Shown here piece after piece: positions 7,781 to 16,859 of a stretch of DNA of 33,694 bases. The notes beneath the pieces are model-generated. The model searched no databases and was not told the DNA's origin. It saw nothing but the letters and a program-made list of their open reading frames with translations. The stretch covers positions 1 through 33,694 of the forward strand of contig QEVI01000011.1 of the NCBI GenBank assembly GCA_003576855.1. Reading direction: 5' to 3'. Position 1 is the first letter of the stretch. The number at the start of each line of letters is the position of its first letter. This DNA is from Planctomycetota bacterium. GTDB lineage: Bacteria > Planctomycetota > Planctomycetia > Pirellulales > Lacipirellulaceae. The position numbers were made by a program, and so were the translations under genes.

Positions 7781-8926
7781 ATGCCAGGCACGAAACCAAT
7801 TCCCGCCACCAGCGGCGTCTTCACCGACGGACGCCAGGCGCCCAAATCCATTAAGGTTTCCAAGCTCAATCACTATTTCGGCGAGGGCGAACTGCGGAAG
7901 CAAGCGCTCTACGACAACAACCTCGAAGTGAAGCGCGGCGAGATCGTCATCATGACCGGACCGTCGGGTTCCGGCAAAACCACGTTGCTGACGCTCATCG
8001 GCACGTTGCGCACTGTGCAGGAAGGGAGTCTCAAGGTGCTCGGCCAGGAGCTTCACGGCGCCACGCGCGACGACGTCGTCCGCCTCCGCCGCGAACTGGG
8101 CTTTATCTTTCAAGCGCACAATCTGTTCGAGTCGCTTACCGCCTATCAGAACGTGAATATGGCCGCAGAATTGGCCGGCATGGACCGCAAGGTCGCCAAC
8201 GACCGCATCGAATACCTTCTCGCCCGGCTGGGGCTTGGTCACCGAATACATTACAAGCCCAAGTCCCTCTCCGGCGGCCAAAAACAGCGCGTGGCGATTG
8301 CACGCGGGCTAGTCCATCAACCGAAGTTGGTGCTCGCCGACGAGCCGACCGCCGCCCTCGATGAAAAATCTGGCCGTGAAGTAGTGACGCTCTTTCAGGA
8401 ACTGGCTCGCGACGAGGGTTGCACGATCGTCATGGTCACGCACGACAACCGCATCCTCGATGTGGCGGATCGCATCGTCAACATGGTCGACGGTCGCATC
8501 CGGTCCGACGTCGCCGTGCACGAGACTTCGGTTATCTGCGAGTTCTTGAGGCAGTTCCCGTTGTTCGCCGATCTCCAAACCAGCACCCTTTCTGAAGTGG
8601 CCGACAAGATGATGGTCGAAGACGCCGAGCCTGGCGACGTAGTTATCCGCCAGGGGGACCCGGGCGAGCTGTTTTATCTCATCCGCAGCGGACACGTCGA
8701 CGTCATCGTCGAACACGATGGCGACAAGAAGAAAGTCGCCGAACTGGGCGAGGGACAATACTTCGGCGAGGCGGCGTTGCTCCGCGACGAGCCCCGAAAC
8801 GCGACCATTGTCGCGCGCAGCAAATGCGTCTTCTACACCCTCGGCAAAGCCGACTTTAAAGACGTCCTTGCACGCAGCAAGAGCTTTGTCGAAGAGCTGC
8901 GGACTGTCCTCGCCAGCCGCACATAA
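7781..8926 (+). CDS. devA: DevA-type ABC ATPase fused to a cyclic-nucleotide-binding domain
   Basis: The protein has 381 residues. ATG 7781 is preferred because GGTGGAG ends 7 nt before it; a TTG at 7754 would add nine residues. The ATPase half (about 20-245) has Walker A GPSGSGKT (60-67), signature LSGGQ (163-167), Walker B LVLADEP (about 183-189) and switch His221, as in MacB/LolD/DevA exporters. Residues about 258-376 form a second domain of CRP/PKA-regulatory-subunit type. Its phosphate cassette FGEAALLRDEPRNAT retains the Glu and Arg (about 330 and 339) that in PKA contact the ribose and phosphate of cAMP. The fusion suggests that export is gated by a cyclic nucleotide or similar ligand. 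The ligand is not known from sequence. The gene ends the operon and converges on the sialidase gene at 9030. Confidence 0.92.
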   Translation: MPGTKPIPATSGVFTDGRQAPKSIKVSKLNHYFGEGELRKQALYDNNLEVKRGEIVIMTGPSGSGKTTLLTLIGTLRTVQEGSLKVLGQELHGATRDDVVRLRRELGFIFQAHNLFESLTAYQNVNMAAELAGMDRKVANDRIEYLLARLGLGHRIHYKPKSLSGGQKQRVAIARGLVHQPKLVLADEPTAALDEKSGREVVTLFQELARDEGCTIVMVTHDNRILDVADRIVNMVDGRIRSDVAVHETSVICEFLRQFPLFADLQTSTLSEVADKMMVEDAEPGDVVIRQGDPGELFYLIRSGHVDVIVEHDGDKKKVAELGEGQYFGEAALLRDEPRNATIVARSKCVFYTLGKADFKDVLARSKSFVEELRTVLASRT

Positions 8927-9029
8927 TCGACATCGCCGCGAGTCGTGCTCACAATCGCCTGCCTGCCCGGCGCCGACCTCCGCCGCAGCGTCTCAACCAA
9001 GGCGCCTTTACTCGCACGCCCGTCCGCAG

Positions 9030-10244
9030 CTAATGCCCGTCGGAACCTGCGGCCCAATCGATCGGAAAGCGGGCGAACGTGAGCGTTCCTTCCGTCTCGT
9101 ACAGGATGCCAATTCGGCCGTCGCGCAGCACCGTCATGCACGAGTACATGCAGCCGCGGGGGTCGAGCAACCGGCCCGCGCTCCACGTGCGTCCGTCGTC
9201 GACGCTTGTGCGAATGGTCAACGCGATTCGCTTGTTGGGGCTGTTAGGGTTCGAAAACAGCAGCCGCCCCGCAGGATGGCGCACGAGGCTGGCCATGCAC
9301 GTAGGATCGGGCACGATAAACCATGGGGCCGACCAGCGTCCCGCCGACGTCTCCCGCGAGCCGTCGTCGGCAGTCGCATCGCCGCTCGGCTGCGACCACT
9401 CCCACCGAGCCCACGCCCGGACGCCGGCTCGCGACTCGTTGCGCATGGTCATCAGCAGCGAACCGTCGGCGAGCTCGGCGAGCTGCGCTTCGCTCGTCGG
9501 AGGCTCGCCGGGAATAGCCGGTGGTGAGATCGACCACGTATCGCCGTGATCGCGGCTGTAGATAAAGCATGAATGCGGCGCGCCGGCAGCGTCGCGGAAC
9601 TGCGCGGCAAAGACGAGCGTCCCGTCCTTGGTCTGAATCCCAGCGCCCGGCCCCTGAAAGCAAAGCCGCCACGCCGGGTCCTTGACCTGCGCGGTGATAT
9701 TGATGGGCGGCGACCAGGTGTTGCCGTCGTCGGTGGACCGGGTGAGCACAAGCTGCCCGGTTTCTTCGGGTTTCATACCGGGACCGGATCCGTGCCAGCC
9801 GCGGTCGCCGTGAGACCACAGCGCAGCGATAAACGCGGCGCCAGTCTCACGATCGACGAAAATCGCCGGGTCGCCAACTCCGTTGCCGCAGGCATTGGGC
9901 GCTCGCTTGTCGAAGTTGAGCGCCCGCTGCATCGGACCCCACGATTCACCCGCGTCCGTGCTGCGCATCACGCCGACGTCGATGTCGGCCGGCAAGTCGC
10001 CAGGCCCGTCGTACCGGATGTCGAACACCGCCAGCAGCGTCCCCTGCAGCGTCGTCGCCAGGCCGGGAATGCGATAGGCCTTCGAGCCGTCGTCGCCGGG
10101 TCGGCGTAACACGGTGCGAAAGACTTCCGGATCGGCGCTGGCGTCGGCTTCCCCGGCGACGAGTCGAGCGGCGCTCACGGCGAGCGCCAACGCTGCCAGC
10201 CGGAAGGACAAAGCAAGATCTTCAGCATGATAAGAGCGGTTCAT
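9030..10244 (-). CDS. Exo-alpha-sialidase (BNR/Asp-box), secreted
   Basis: The protein has 404 residues with an N-terminal signal peptide (about 10-31). The six-bladed sialidase fold is marked by the YRIPG motif (Arg58 of the arginine triad) and four Asp boxes: STDAGESW (95-102), STDDGNTW (170-177), SRDHGDTW (230-237) and SVDDGRTW (about 347-354). The catalytic Glu/Tyr pair is likely Glu252 (TSEAQLAEL) and Tyr367 (CMYSCMTVL). It cleaves terminal sialic acids from glycans. The ATG overlaps the stop of the mutarotase/symporter gene (TGATG at 10246-10242), which implies translational coupling. There is no anchor, dockerin or PEP-CTERM, so this copy is probably periplasmic or released. The long upstream open frame to 10547 is antisense-like and was discarded. 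Confidence 0.92.
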   Translation of the reverse strand: MNRSYHAEDLALSFRLAALALAVSAARLVAGEADASADPEVFRTVLRRPGDDGSKAYRIPGLATTLQGTLLAVFDIRYDGPGDLPADIDVGVMRSTDAGESWGPMQRALNFDKRAPNACGNGVGDPAIFVDRETGAAFIAALWSHGDRGWHGSGPGMKPEETGQLVLTRSTDDGNTWSPPINITAQVKDPAWRLCFQGPGAGIQTKDGTLVFAAQFRDAAGAPHSCFIYSRDHGDTWSISPPAIPGEPPTSEAQLAELADGSLLMTMRNESRAGVRAWARWEWSQPSGDATADDGSRETSAGRWSAPWFIVPDPTCMASLVRHPAGRLLFSNPNSPNKRIALTIRTSVDDGRTWSAGRLLDPRGCMYSCMTVLRDGRIGILYETEGTLTFARFPIDWAAGSDGH

Positions 10245-12823
10245 CACAACGACGGCTCCTCGCGGACCGCGCGGCGAGTGTGAATCGTTAAACCGGCCAG
10301 GTTCTTGGATCGGGCGGGGATCACCAGGCTTGCCGCCCACCCAACGCCGCAGCAAGTGAGAAAACCGATCGCTCCGTAAGTGAAAAAATGCAACGCCGTG
10401 ATGCGGGCGTACGCCAGCGCCGCCACGCTTACGACAGCGCCGACGATGGCGCCGCGTCCGTGAGCACGTCGTGAAAAGATGCCCAGGGCGAACAGGCCCG
10501 CCAGCGTGCTGCCGGCCAGCGCGAGCATGCCAAGAAATGCGTCCCACGCCGATGCGATATTGTACTTCGCCATAATAAGCGCGATCGCCGTTCCGAGCAG
10601 CCCCGAGCCGATCGTGACAAGTTGAGCGACGCGCAGTCGCCTCGCGTCGCTCATCGCGGGCCGTAGGCGGACATGGAAGTCGTTGACCCAGGCCGTCGCG
10701 ATGCCGTTGAGGCTACTGGTGGGCTGAGCGGCCGCGAAAATGCCCGCAACGACAAGCCCCCCCAGGCCTACAGGAAGCTCGTTGACGATGAACTGCGGGA
10801 ACACGGCGTCGTTCTGCAGCGTGGGGTCGAGGTTAGCGGGGTGGATCTTGTAGAACGCGTACAACGCCGTTCCCACCGAAAAAAACAACAGGCTCGACGG
10901 CAGCACCATAATGGCGTTGGTCCATATCGCCTGCGCCGCTTGCCGCGCATCGGGCGTTGAGATGTATCGCTGAACGATATCCTGTCCGGCGGTGTACGAG
11001 CTCAGCGTGATGAACAGGTTGCCCAGCAGGATCACCCAGCCGGTGGCGGCCGTCAGTTCCGGGGTCCAGCGAAGAGCGCCGAACAGCTTGTCGTCGGCCT
11101 GGGCGATGCTCCAGATTTCGGCGGCGCCGCCGGGAATGCTCGCCACGGCGGCGACGAGCGTGGCGATGGCGCCCGCCAAAAGTATGATCGTTTGCGCCAC
11201 GTCGGTCCACACCACCGACTCCAGTCCCCCTTGGAACGTCATCAAGATGCACAGCACGCCCATGATCGCGATGCACGCGTGGATTTCGATGTTGCTGACC
11301 GTCGCCAGCGCAAGCGCCGGCAAGTACAACACAATCGCCGTTCGACCCAGTTGCAAGGCGATGAACGCCGCGCTGGCGAACCAGCGGATGGCCAGGTTGA
11401 AGCGCAGTTCGAGGTACTCGTACGCGCTGGTGACGTTGAGCTGCCGAAAGAACGGCAGATAGTACGCTACGATGATCGGCGCCAAGAGCAGCACCGACGC
11501 GTTCGCCAACAGAAACGACCAGTCCGCGACGAACGACTTTGCAGGCACGGCCATGAACGTGATGCTGCTAAGCATCGTGGCGTAAATGCTCATCCCTGCG
11601 GCCCACCAAGGAATGCGCTGGCCGCTCCGGAAGAATTCGTCGCTGGTCCGCTGCGTGCCGACCGCCCATGCCACGGCGAGCATGATGATCGGGTACAGTC
11701 CCAGCGCGGCGTAGTTCCAGAGTCCGAACCTCGTCCGCCGCGACTCGGCCCGTAACGCCCAAGTTTCCGGCGACCGCACGCCCGGTCGCCGCTCGCCGCT
11801 CACCAACACCCAAGCGTCGTCCCAGCGAACCATGGGCGCCGTTACGCTCGGCGCCGGCGTGCGGCCAACTCCGGCCCAAACGTCGGTTACGGCGTTGTAC
11901 GCCAGCACGCCCGTCGCGAAGCCTGGATGCGATTGCGGAGGCTGAAAGCCGACGTTGGCGCCGTCGTCGCCGCCAAGGATCAAGAACTGCGACGGCCCGA
12001 TCGCCGGCGACGGCGACGGCGCGCCGGCCGCCGCGCGCGGCAGGTCCGCCAGCCGCGACCAGCCGCCGCCCGGGCGGTAGCGGTACGCGTCGGTCAAATA
12101 GCGGCGCTTCGGGGAACCGTCTTCGGCTGCCGACAGCTCGACGCCGCTGATGAGAAAAAAGCTGCCGTCTTGTACGGCGGCCACCGCCAGCATCCGTGGC
12201 GGACCGGGCCACGAATCCAGCGACTTCCACGCGGCGGTTGGACTCGCCAGATCGAGCGCGTAGAACGATCCAAGCGCCTCGACGGAGCTGGGCGACTCGC
12301 TGCCGCCGGCGATGTACAGCGTATCGCCCAACACGGCGCCGCAGGCATTGGCCACCGGTCGAGGCAGTTGCGGCAGCGGCCGCCGACGCAGCGAACCCTT
12401 CTGCAACGACAGCAAGAAGCAGTCGGCGTAGTGCCGCTGCGAATCACTGCCGCCGACGCACGCCACGCCGCCGGCCGTTGTGACGGATACGCCGTAAGCC
12501 AAGGGCCTGGGCAGCCGCCCGACCTGTTGCCAGGTTGCACGGGGCGCGTCGATCGTCCAGACGCGATCGTACCAGGCCTTCTGGCCCCCCTCCCAGGGCG
12601 CCCCTTCAGGAAAATTGGCGCCGCCCGCAACGAGCAATCGGTCGGCGCTGATCCCCGCGAACGCGCCGGCGACGCCGCGCGAATCCGGCACGGGCGAGAG
12701 CACCTGCCAGCGCAGCCCCGCTTCGCCTGCCTTGGGCTGCTCGCCCTGCACGCGAGTCGCCGCCACGCAACACGCGAGAACAGCAATCAAGCAATCACGG
12801 GTACGAGAACGCACGTCGGACAT
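10244..12823 (-). CDS. Sialic-acid mutarotase (Kelch, NanM-like) fused to sodium:solute symporter
   Basis: The protein has 859 residues. After a signal peptide (about 10-27), residues about 38-360 form a Kelch propeller with the cyclically permuted mutarotase signature AGGANFP...PWEGGQKAWYD and repeated AGG/CVGG strands. NanM converts alpha- to beta-N-acetylneuraminate. Residues about 368-845 are a sodium:solute symporter of 13-14 helices, with SDEFFRSGQRIPWWAAGMSIYATMLSSITFMA at its start and SSYTAGQDIVQRY in the core. Na+/sialic-acid symporters of this family are known. The signal peptide puts the propeller outside the inner membrane, next to the transporter mouth. The gene sits 6 bp after the esterase and overlaps the following sialidase. 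A sialic-acid substrate is inferred from this context. Confidence 0.9.
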   Translation of the reverse strand: MSDVRSRTRDCLIAVLACCVAATRVQGEQPKAGEAGLRWQVLSPVPDSRGVAGAFAGISADRLLVAGGANFPEGAPWEGGQKAWYDRVWTIDAPRATWQQVGRLPRPLAYGVSVTTAGGVACVGGSDSQRHYADCFLLSLQKGSLRRRPLPQLPRPVANACGAVLGDTLYIAGGSESPSSVEALGSFYALDLASPTAAWKSLDSWPGPPRMLAVAAVQDGSFFLISGVELSAAEDGSPKRRYLTDAYRYRPGGGWSRLADLPRAAAGAPSPSPAIGPSQFLILGGDDGANVGFQPPQSHPGFATGVLAYNAVTDVWAGVGRTPAPSVTAPMVRWDDAWVLVSGERRPGVRSPETWALRAESRRTRFGLWNYAALGLYPIIMLAVAWAVGTQRTSDEFFRSGQRIPWWAAGMSIYATMLSSITFMAVPAKSFVADWSFLLANASVLLLAPIIVAYYLPFFRQLNVTSAYEYLELRFNLAIRWFASAAFIALQLGRTAIVLYLPALALATVSNIEIHACIAIMGVLCILMTFQGGLESVVWTDVAQTIILLAGAIATLVAAVASIPGGAAEIWSIAQADDKLFGALRWTPELTAATGWVILLGNLFITLSSYTAGQDIVQRYISTPDARQAAQAIWTNAIMVLPSSLLFFSVGTALYAFYKIHPANLDPTLQNDAVFPQFIVNELPVGLGGLVVAGIFAAAQPTSSLNGIATAWVNDFHVRLRPAMSDARRLRVAQLVTIGSGLLGTAIALIMAKYNIASAWDAFLGMLALAGSTLAGLFALGIFSRRAHGRGAIVGAVVSVAALAYARITALHFFTYGAIGFLTCCGVGWAASLVIPARSKNLAGLTIHTRRAVREEPSL

Positions 12824-12829
12824 CGCTCC

Positions 12830-14476
12830 TCAGCCCGCGGTGCTAAAACTTCTCATCCACGATCGTCGCCGGTGCATGGCAAACACCGCGCACATTGCGG
12901 CGCCCAAGACGCACGCGCCCGGTTCAGGCACGGCGCGAAACCCCTGAAACGCCAAGTCGGCGACCGTGCCATCCCCCGCATGGCCGATCGTCCATCCCGC
13001 CGTCAAGCTGCCAGAGATGACGACCTGGTGAATATTGGATTGCGCAGCGCCGCCAAGCCTGTCGCGCGAAACAAAGCCAAAACTGCCGTTGGACAGCTCG
13101 CCGGTGCGGTACAGCACATTTCCAGCAAAGTCCAGGAACGTTGCGACGATCTGGTCTTCCGGCACGACAAAGCCTACATCAAAAGCAACGCTGGCCACAG
13201 TCGCCAGGCGATGTGGGTTGTGCGGATCCACAAACGTAAAGGTTATCGCCCTGCCGGCAGGCGTGGCGCCGGCGGCATCACCGACGACCCGCGGCGGCGG
13301 CGGAGGCAAACCGACCGAACCGACGATCAAGTCCGACGATGGAAGTTGCGGGTGACGATCGCCAAAGGTAACGCGATTATCGGATGTTTCAACAAGCAGA
13401 CCGACCTGCTGTTGACCGTTGACGCCGTCGACGAACCCCCGGAATTGCCCTTGCTGGACAAGGTTAGTACCCGGCAGCGGCCCGTCAACATCGGGAACGT
13501 AGTTGTCGAACACCACGCGGATCGCATCCGGCGCGTCGGCCACGGCTGAGAACCCCACGGACTCGACCAGAGGCAAATGCCCGCCTGCTTGGAGAAACCG
13601 CAGTGCGAACCTGCGGCCAATCTCAAGCTTCGCCGACTTATCGAAGTGTAGACCGTCATATAGCGATCCTGCCAGATCGAGGTTGGAGAAGTAATCGATC
13701 GTCGGATCCGCCAGCGCCTCCGCCGCTTGTCGCGAACGCACGAGGTCCCGCGTCGCACCCGGGGCCGCAATGCCCCCTACAACGGCATGCAGCGCAGCGG
13801 CTTGCGGAAAGTCGGCGCGAAGGTTGCCCACCAGCTCAGCCAGTCGTTGCCCGGAAATCGACGCCTCGGCAGCGCTGTCGCTTTCTCCCTGAAGATACAG
13901 CAGACCGGCGATTCTAAACGTGTGCCCGGCCCTGGCTAGTTCTGCCGTCGCCGCATTAACTGTATCGAGAACATGCTGATACATGTGGCCCGAAGCAAGG
14001 TTGGCCAGCAGCGCCGACTTCGACCACAGCGTATTACCGCCGCCGCCGCGGCTAGCCTTGATTAACATCAGGTCCGTGTGCCCAGCGTCGGCCATCGCCC
14101 TGGCGAAGCCGAACTCCGGGCCCCAGAATTCGGTATTGGCGCGGCCATCGCCCTGCTGCACTTGCAGCGTCGTAATCGACCCCGCGGAGCTGCCATACAG
14201 GTTGCTGATCGGATAGCTGCCGTTGGCGGAGGAGACATTGCTCCAAAAGAACCGCGTCGACGCATACGCTGAACCGCTGCCCGGACTGCGATCCGACTCC
14301 TGCGGATCGGCCGTCGTGCCCAGCATATTAGACTGGCCCGTCAGCACGTACACGTCGATTTCAGCCGCGTTGAGCGCGCAGCCGCGCATCGCCAGCACGT
14401 GCGATGCCCAGAGGCACGTTATGGCGCCAAAGACCAGCCGCCGGCCGTTCAACGCAGCGCTGCTCAAACGGTTCAT
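12830..14476 (-). CDS. Sialate O-acetylesterase-like SGNH hydrolase with PEP-CTERM anchor
   Basis: The protein has 548 residues with ATG at 14476; 21 further in-frame codons upstream look non-coding. The signal peptide is followed by a carbohydrate esterase domain of the SASA type. It has nucleophile Ser49 in LTGQSNMLG, an oxyanion-region KASRGGGGNTLW (about 140-151), the YLQGESD block (194-200), and catalytic Asp274 and His277 in YDGLHFD. Residues about 285-510 are a beta-rich region of unknown role. The C-terminus is a sorting signal, VPEP followed by a hydrophobic helix and HRRR. It probably removes O-acetyl groups that block sialidases or uptake. It lies between a sialidase gene (90 bp upstream) and the mutarotase/symporter. 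Acetylesterase substrate specificity is inferred; acetylxylan or other sugar esters are alternatives. Confidence 0.85.
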   Translation of the reverse strand: MNRLSSAALNGRRLVFGAITCLWASHVLAMRGCALNAAEIDVYVLTGQSNMLGTTADPQESDRSPGSGSAYASTRFFWSNVSSANGSYPISNLYGSSAGSITTLQVQQGDGRANTEFWGPEFGFARAMADAGHTDLMLIKASRGGGGNTLWSKSALLANLASGHMYQHVLDTVNAATAELARAGHTFRIAGLLYLQGESDSAAEASISGQRLAELVGNLRADFPQAAALHAVVGGIAAPGATRDLVRSRQAAEALADPTIDYFSNLDLAGSLYDGLHFDKSAKLEIGRRFALRFLQAGGHLPLVESVGFSAVADAPDAIRVVFDNYVPDVDGPLPGTNLVQQGQFRGFVDGVNGQQQVGLLVETSDNRVTFGDRHPQLPSSDLIVGSVGLPPPPPRVVGDAAGATPAGRAITFTFVDPHNPHRLATVASVAFDVGFVVPEDQIVATFLDFAGNVLYRTGELSNGSFGFVSRDRLGGAAQSNIHQVVISGSLTAGWTIGHAGDGTVADLAFQGFRAVPEPGACVLGAAMCAVFAMHRRRSWMRSFSTAG

Positions 14477-14566
14477 GGTGCAGCCCAAGCAGCGGTTGTT
14501 TGGAAACGGCTGGCTCGCGATAAGCATCCAACCGAGCAACCAATTGAAAACTCGTGGGCCCTCACC

Positions 14567-16717
14567 TCACGGTACACAGCGAGCGATCTGTCGACCGCCG
14601 ACCACGGCGATTGCGTAGAGGGCGAACATCGCCCGGCCTCCTGGCTCCGGCACGGCCCGCAGCGACGCGAACGCGTTGTCGCCGTTGGCGGCGTTAAACA
14701 GCACGACGAATTCGGCGAAATCGGCCAGATCCACCAGACCGCTCGAATTGAAGTCGCCCTCGCGGCGCCGTTGCTCGCTCGGCAAAGCGCTGGTGTCGAG
14801 CCGCATTCTGCCGCGAAAAACCGCCCAGTCTTCCGCCGTGATCGTCCGGTCCCCGTTCAGGTCGCCCAGCACATCCGGCAACGACACCCCCGTGTCAACG
14901 ACGACCGCGTCGAACGCCGAGCCGATTCGCAAGCCATCCACTAACCAGTCGGCGCTTACGCCCGCGGAAAGCCTGATCTGCTCGATCGTTTCGGCGCTGT
15001 TCTCCGTAGTCGTTCCGACGAGCTGCCAGTCGACTTGCGCTTCCGCCGCGGGCACATCGGCGGGGTCGCCGTACCAGGCCAGTGAAATCTGATCCGCGTT
15101 GGCCCCGCCAGAGCCGTCTTGAGCGACGATTCGCACGAGCAAAAGGTAAGTTCTATCGCGGGCCAAGGAGTCGGCCGGAGCGCTGACCACGGCGCCCAAT
15201 TGATTGACGAAAAAATTCTCACCGCTGCCCACGCCGAATGCCGCCAGCGTGGCGCCGGCCGCATCCTGCAAAAGAATGTCCAAGAACTCGTTGCCGCCGG
15301 AGTCCGTCCCATCGACGCTGCTGTGCCGCACAAACAGAGAGGCGTACAGCGCATGATTGGCATCCAGGTCGAACGCGCCCGCGCCGAGCCGTCGCGTCAG
15401 GCTCGCGCCGCGGAGCACCGCGTGTTGCTCGTCCCCGGCTGTGTAGTACCCGTCAAACTCCAACGCGCCGGCGGCCACGCTCGCGCCCGCATTCGTCCAC
15501 GCGCCTGACCATCCGACGCCCCCTCGAAACGGCGCGATCGCGTTGCCGAAGCCGTCGTAGTGCGACATCGACGCAGGATGCTCGGCCTTCTCCAACTCGA
15601 CTAAATCGAAGTTGACGTACCGAATGGTGTTGTGGTCGACTTCATAAACCAAGCCGATTGTCTCATCAGGCAGCCTTTCGATGACCGAATACGCGGCCGA
15701 CCCGCTTTGAATCTGGACGGGATTGATGAACGTCCGCCCCTCGTCGTAACTGGTCCACACGCCAATATTGTCGCGTGAGTTGCCGGCGCCGGGCGTACTG
15801 CCCAGCGGCCCGGAGAACAGTATTCGATCGCGGTCGTCGCCGCTGCGGCGGGCCGAATAGCGCACCAAGCCGGCGTCCACGGCGGTGATCGTGATGTCGC
15901 CCTGATGGGGGTCGCTCCAAGTGTCGCCGCCGTCGCGGCTAATGAAGCGGTTCCGCGCCGCGCCGCCTGATTGCCGGCCATCCCACAGCAGGTCGCCGTT
16001 GGTCAGTTCAACCACTTCGGATTCGTCCGCAAAACCCGGCGTCGAGCCGCTGCCGTAGGTCCAAGTGGCTCCGCCGTCGTCGCTATGCAACGCAACGCCG
16101 CGGTACGACGGCGGCCGGTGATGCGCCGGCACGAGCAGCCGGCCGTTGCGGTCCGGCGCGCCGTCCTGCCACTGCAGTTGAATGCCGCGGCCCGGCCCGG
16201 TGTTCAACGACGCCCACGAAGGGTCCTTCACCTGGCCGTTGATGTTCGCCGGGCCCGACCAGCTTTGCCCGTTGTCGGTGCTTCTTTGGTGATAGACGAC
16301 CGAAGAATTGCTTCCCAGGCCGACGGGAACTCCCGCTTGCCCCGTGTTCGTGGGCCACTGGACGTACTGCAGATGAACGTCGCCGCTAGTGCGGTCAACG
16401 ACGACCCGCGGGTCGGAGTAGTCGAACCCATTGAGATCGTGCAACGCCGATACGCTCGACCAGTTTCGCCCGCCGTCGGTGCTGCGTGTGTAGACAAGAT
16501 CGATGTCGCCGGGGCCGCCAGGGTCGCTCTGACTGGGCCTTCCTTCGGCAAATAGGAGCAGCGAACCGTCTTGTGCTACCGCAAAGCCGGGGATGCGGTA
16601 AACATGGTAGCCGTTGCCAGCAACCAGTGCGTCGGACTGGCCGAGGACCGCCGCCCAGCCGCTGCCGGCCAACGCCAACGTAGCGCACGCCAATAGTAAG
16701 TGCCGTACCAATGCCAC
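14567..16717 (-). CDS. Multidomain exo-alpha-sialidase with dockerin-like repeat and PEP-CTERM
   Basis: The protein has 716 residues if it starts at the GTG at 16717, which has AGAGAGGA about 8 nt upstream and yields a compact signal peptide. A TTG at 16744 would add nine residues. The sialidase domain (about 28-372) has YRIPG (Arg41), five Asp boxes (STDGGRNW, STDNGQSW, SDDGGATW, SRDGGDTW, SYDEGRTF), acid pair ADESEVVEL and Tyr343 (AAYSVIERL). A lectin-like beta-sandwich (about 385-610), a dockerin-like pair of EF-hand loops (DLNGDRTITAEDW, DFNSSGLVDLADF) and a PEP-CTERM tail (AVPEPGGR...) follow. It would be a surface-retained enzyme, in contrast to the unanchored sialidase at 9030. A -10-like TATAAG lies at 16785-16780, but no good -35 is seen. 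Confidence 0.9.
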   Translation of the reverse strand: MALVRHLLLACATLALAGSGWAAVLGQSDALVAGNGYHVYRIPGFAVAQDGSLLLFAEGRPSQSDPGGPGDIDLVYTRSTDGGRNWSSVSALHDLNGFDYSDPRVVVDRTSGDVHLQYVQWPTNTGQAGVPVGLGSNSSVVYHQRSTDNGQSWSGPANINGQVKDPSWASLNTGPGRGIQLQWQDGAPDRNGRLLVPAHHRPPSYRGVALHSDDGGATWTYGSGSTPGFADESEVVELTNGDLLWDGRQSGGAARNRFISRDGGDTWSDPHQGDITITAVDAGLVRYSARRSGDDRDRILFSGPLGSTPGAGNSRDNIGVWTSYDEGRTFINPVQIQSGSAAYSVIERLPDETIGLVYEVDHNTIRYVNFDLVELEKAEHPASMSHYDGFGNAIAPFRGGVGWSGAWTNAGASVAAGALEFDGYYTAGDEQHAVLRGASLTRRLGAGAFDLDANHALYASLFVRHSSVDGTDSGGNEFLDILLQDAAGATLAAFGVGSGENFFVNQLGAVVSAPADSLARDRTYLLLVRIVAQDGSGGANADQISLAWYGDPADVPAAEAQVDWQLVGTTTENSAETIEQIRLSAGVSADWLVDGLRIGSAFDAVVVDTGVSLPDVLGDLNGDRTITAEDWAVFRGRMRLDTSALPSEQRRREGDFNSSGLVDLADFAEFVVLFNAANGDNAFASLRAVPEPGGRAMFALYAIAVVGGRQIARCVP

Positions 16718-16859
16718 CTGAAGCGTCCTCTCTGCGTTCCGCAAGACTGCGCCAAGCGCGCCCCGGACGACGCGATTGGCTTATAGTAGCGCTGCCCAAC
16801 CAGCCGAATTCAATGCCCTGCGGCTGGATTAGCAGCGCCGCTACGCCTCCAGCGCTCAA

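Noticed and set aside
10245-10547. Upstream extension of the sialidase frame
   Set aside because: It overlaps the 3' end of the symporter gene in another frame, and the ATG at 10244 gives a signal peptide and a coupled TGATG junction.
11927-13549. A 540-residue plus-strand ORF opposite the mutarotase/symporter and esterase genes
   Set aside because: Antisense shadow in GC-rich DNA; composition is Arg/His-rich and no domain is seen. The same reason excludes the long plus ORFs at 17247-18170, 19560-20204 and 25306-26589.
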